Of a DNA stretch of 64,000 bases, positions 62,110 to 64,000 are shown piece by piece. This stretch comes from Peromyscus leucopus (Eukaryota; Chordata; Mammalia; Rodentia; Cricetidae), in NCBI RefSeq assembly GCF_004664715.2, contig NC_051073.1, forward strand, positions 66,313,164 to 66,377,163. Reading direction: 5' to 3'. A program made the position numbers and the translations under genes. Positions within the stretch are counted from its first letter, which is position 1; every line of letters begins with the position of its first letter. The notes under the pieces were generated by a model that saw nothing but the letters and a program-made list of their open reading frames with translations, was not told where the DNA came from and searched no databases.

Positions 62110-62127
62110 AGACACAGACACAGACAC
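62062..62127. repeat. (CA)n and (GACACA)n microsatellite
   Basis: About 20 CA units followed by GACACA repeats. Confidence 0.97.
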
Positions 62128-62184
62128 GTACATTAAAAAACATCTAAAGGGTCTGTTCACTTCAAATGCTCCCTCATTGACTCA

Positions 62185-62760
62185 TTTATTTGCTCACTTG
62201 TTTAAGTTTTGAGTTCTTTACATATTTTAAATACAAATTCCTAATAAGATGAATATCTGGCCAAGATTTGTTGTAGGTGTCTCTCCACTTTGCTGATTAT
62301 GTGTTTGGTTTTGCAGAAGTGTTTAAAACAAGGGAATCCCATCAGTTAAGGCTTGCTATGCTTCTGAGCTATTGGAGCCCTATTTGGGAACTACTGCATG
62401 CCCAGATCTTGAAGTGTTTCCACCACACTTTCCCTGCCAGTGGTTTCCAAGTTTAGAGATTACACTAAGGTCTATCATTCATTTTGAGTTGATTTTTGAG
62501 AAGGGTGAGTGATAGGGTTCTGTTTTAGATTTTTTTTTTTGTGTGTGAGTATTTAGTTTTCTTGGCACTACTAGTTAAACAGTCTATCTTTGTTGCGACA
62601 CACATTTTTGGTGCTTTCGTATTGATGACTGTAGCTGCATGGGCTTATTTCTAGCTTGCCTATTTCGTGGGTCCACAAGTTTGTTTTTTTGCTGCTTTGG
62701 TTCTGAAGTATATTTTGAAGTAAGATGTTATGATGCTTATTCTTGCTCAGGATAAATTAT
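62185..62760 (-). repeat. Ancient L1 ORF2 fragment, antisense
   Basis: TTTTGAGTTCTTTACATATT, CATTCATTTTGAGTTGATTT, GGTGAGTGATAGGGTTCTGT and GAAGTATATTTTGAAGTAAG reproduce reversed L1 ORF2 text. Many indels; no frame. Confidence 0.8.
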
Positions 62761-62834
62761 ATGTATACTTCTAGAGCAGGATAAAAGTCTCAGCTTCGAT
62801 TACCAAGTTTTCTTCAAAATGTCATTATAAACTA

Positions 62835-63065
62835 TTGGACATTTCACTGGGCAGGTTTATGTTATTTTTTGTGTCCTCACAATAATTCTACAGGATTAGA
62901 CATTGCACAGGACATGTTTATATTATTTTATTTATCCTCACAATAATCCCACAGGATACTGTCATAGTATTATCTTATTTCATAGGTTAGAAAATTAAAG
63001 TTTAGGTTAATCAAGTATCTTGCCAAATTTTCCATAGGCACGGAATGGCAGCTCTGTCATAAGAT
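62835..63065 (-). repeat. MIR-like relic with an internal duplication
   Basis: TCACAATAATTCTACAGGAT and TCACAATAATCCCACAGGAT are repeated about 75 bp apart, followed by TTATTTCATAGGTTAGAAAA, the reversed MIR core. Confidence 0.65.
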
Positions 63066-63638
63066 GCCTGATTCTTAGGGTAGACTTGGTTTCAGTGTAG
63101 GAAAGCTTTGGGAGATGAATGGCAGAGAGAACAGGGAACATTGACTCCAACCCCGAGTCCAAAGACTCTTTTGTCTAAACCTTTTTATATGCACCACATC
63201 ACACACCAAGATGTGTTTACCGCTTTTACAAAAACCAGATGCAGGATCTCCTAAAGCCTTAGGGTCATTGACACACCCCACCAGTAAAGAACTTTTTTCT
63301 GCTGTCTCCTGTGGGATGAATAAGGTAAAAAAAAAAAAAAAAGGCAGAACAAACAACAGACCGTGTGACCTGCCTATAACAAGACTCCCTGTGCCAGAGA
63401 GACTGGTTGGGGATGAGGAGAAGTTGGCTCCGTTCCAGGGGTGGAGAAGCACGGGTTCACTCTGGCAGATTCAGGTAGGAAAGGGGATTGCAGGCGGGGA
63501 TGTGCCCAGTCAGTGGCAGCCACAGATGCTTCTAACAGAAAGGAGGTCGTTGGGAGCTGAGTTGTTGCTTTAAAGTTGCACTTGGCCTTGGAAGCACATT
63601 TCAAAGTTACCTGCATATCATTAATGCTTAATTATTTA

Positions 63639-63639
<1 letters not shown>
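63066..63639. other. Unassigned non-coding stretch
   Basis: Two overlapping frames of 120-125 codons on opposite strands occur here, but neither resembles a protein and neither has splice or promoter support. Confidence 0.45.
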
Positions 63640-63694
<55 letters not shown>

Positions 63695-63870
63695 GTACCA
63701 TGTTTGTGCTAGTGCCATGAAGGCAAGAAGAGGGTTTAGGATCCCTAGAGCTGGAGTAACTGACAGTTGTGAGACCACTTCACCTCACACCCAAGGTCTA
63801 GAAACCAAACTTGGTCCTGTGGAAGAGCAGGAAATACTTTTAACAGTGGCAGCATTTCTCCAGCCTCCTT
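63640..63870 (-). repeat. (GT)n tract and B2-like SINE, antisense
   Basis: About 25 GT units (63,641-63,690), then a diverged reversed B2 ending CAGCATTTCTCCAGCCTCC. Confidence 0.75.
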
Positions 63871-64000
63871 AAATGACCTTTTTAGTTGAGATGCTTTGTC
63901 AGAGTTGATGCAGGGCTTGAGGACAGCTCTCCTTTGATGCCACACTAACTGGGGGAAGGTGTGACCACCACGGTTCGCTTTCCCTTCCCCTGGTTTGGAA

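Noticed and set aside
63075..63573. Opposed frames of 125 and 120 codons
   Set aside because: They overlap each other on opposite strands, resemble nothing known, and contain a poly-A/poly-F run; chance frames are more likely.

Overview
The window is nuclear DNA from a rodent, most likely a muroid of the cricetid type. It is AT-rich and dense in B1, B2/B3 and ID-derived SINEs, L1 fragments, class II endogenous retrovirus (ERV) pieces and long CA/GT tracts. One element closely resembles the short mys retroelements described in Peromyscus; the genus-level inference is tentative. No bacterial, plasmid or phage feature is visible, and nearly all open frames are chance frames in introns or repeats.

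Positions 1 to about 29,950 hold the 5' half of one gene on the minus strand: OPA1, the dynamin-related GTPase of the mitochondrial inner membrane. Eleven coding exons were placed from protein identity, reading phase and GT/AG splice sites: exon 1 (29,705-29,736 coding), 2, 3, 4, the alternative exon 4b, 5, the alternative exon 5b, 6, 7, 8 and 9. Joined, they stay in frame for 328 codons of the isoform without 4b and 5b, and both alternative exons are multiples of three. They cover the targeting sequence, the membrane anchor, the protease-processed stalk, the first coiled coil and the start of the GTPase domain (P-loop and switch-1 Thr). The rest of the gene lies beyond position 1. A CpG-rich promoter at about 29,690-30,080 carries NRF1-like, ETS and Sp1 motifs, a set typical of nuclear genes for mitochondrial proteins.

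Positions 30,080-64,000 lie upstream of OPA1 and contain no gene I can support. This is layered transposon debris: an L1 3' segment (31,346-35,930) split by a complete 3.28 kb non-autonomous ERV with two LTRs, a Lys3-type primer site and a 6-bp target duplication; a 3.5 kb degraded ERVK-like element on the minus strand (37,147-40,642) with two unlike LTRs and a decayed gag zinc-knuckle fragment; two related solo LTRs (44,490-44,872 and 60,939-61,322); three hAT-type URR1-like elements within 5 kb (47,097-51,903); a second L1 3' segment (49,555-50,540); a retroposed unit of about 780 bp with an 18-bp target duplication (52,215-52,997); and several long microsatellites.

I found no undescribed biological system. 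The best leads are the two intact OPA1 alternative exons, a 40-codon upstream ORF, the two ERVs, the 52 kb retroposon, and two short exon-like fragments of unknown origin. Coordinates of OPA1 exons, ERV ends and target duplications were read base by base; edges of most SINE and L1 fragments are approximate.
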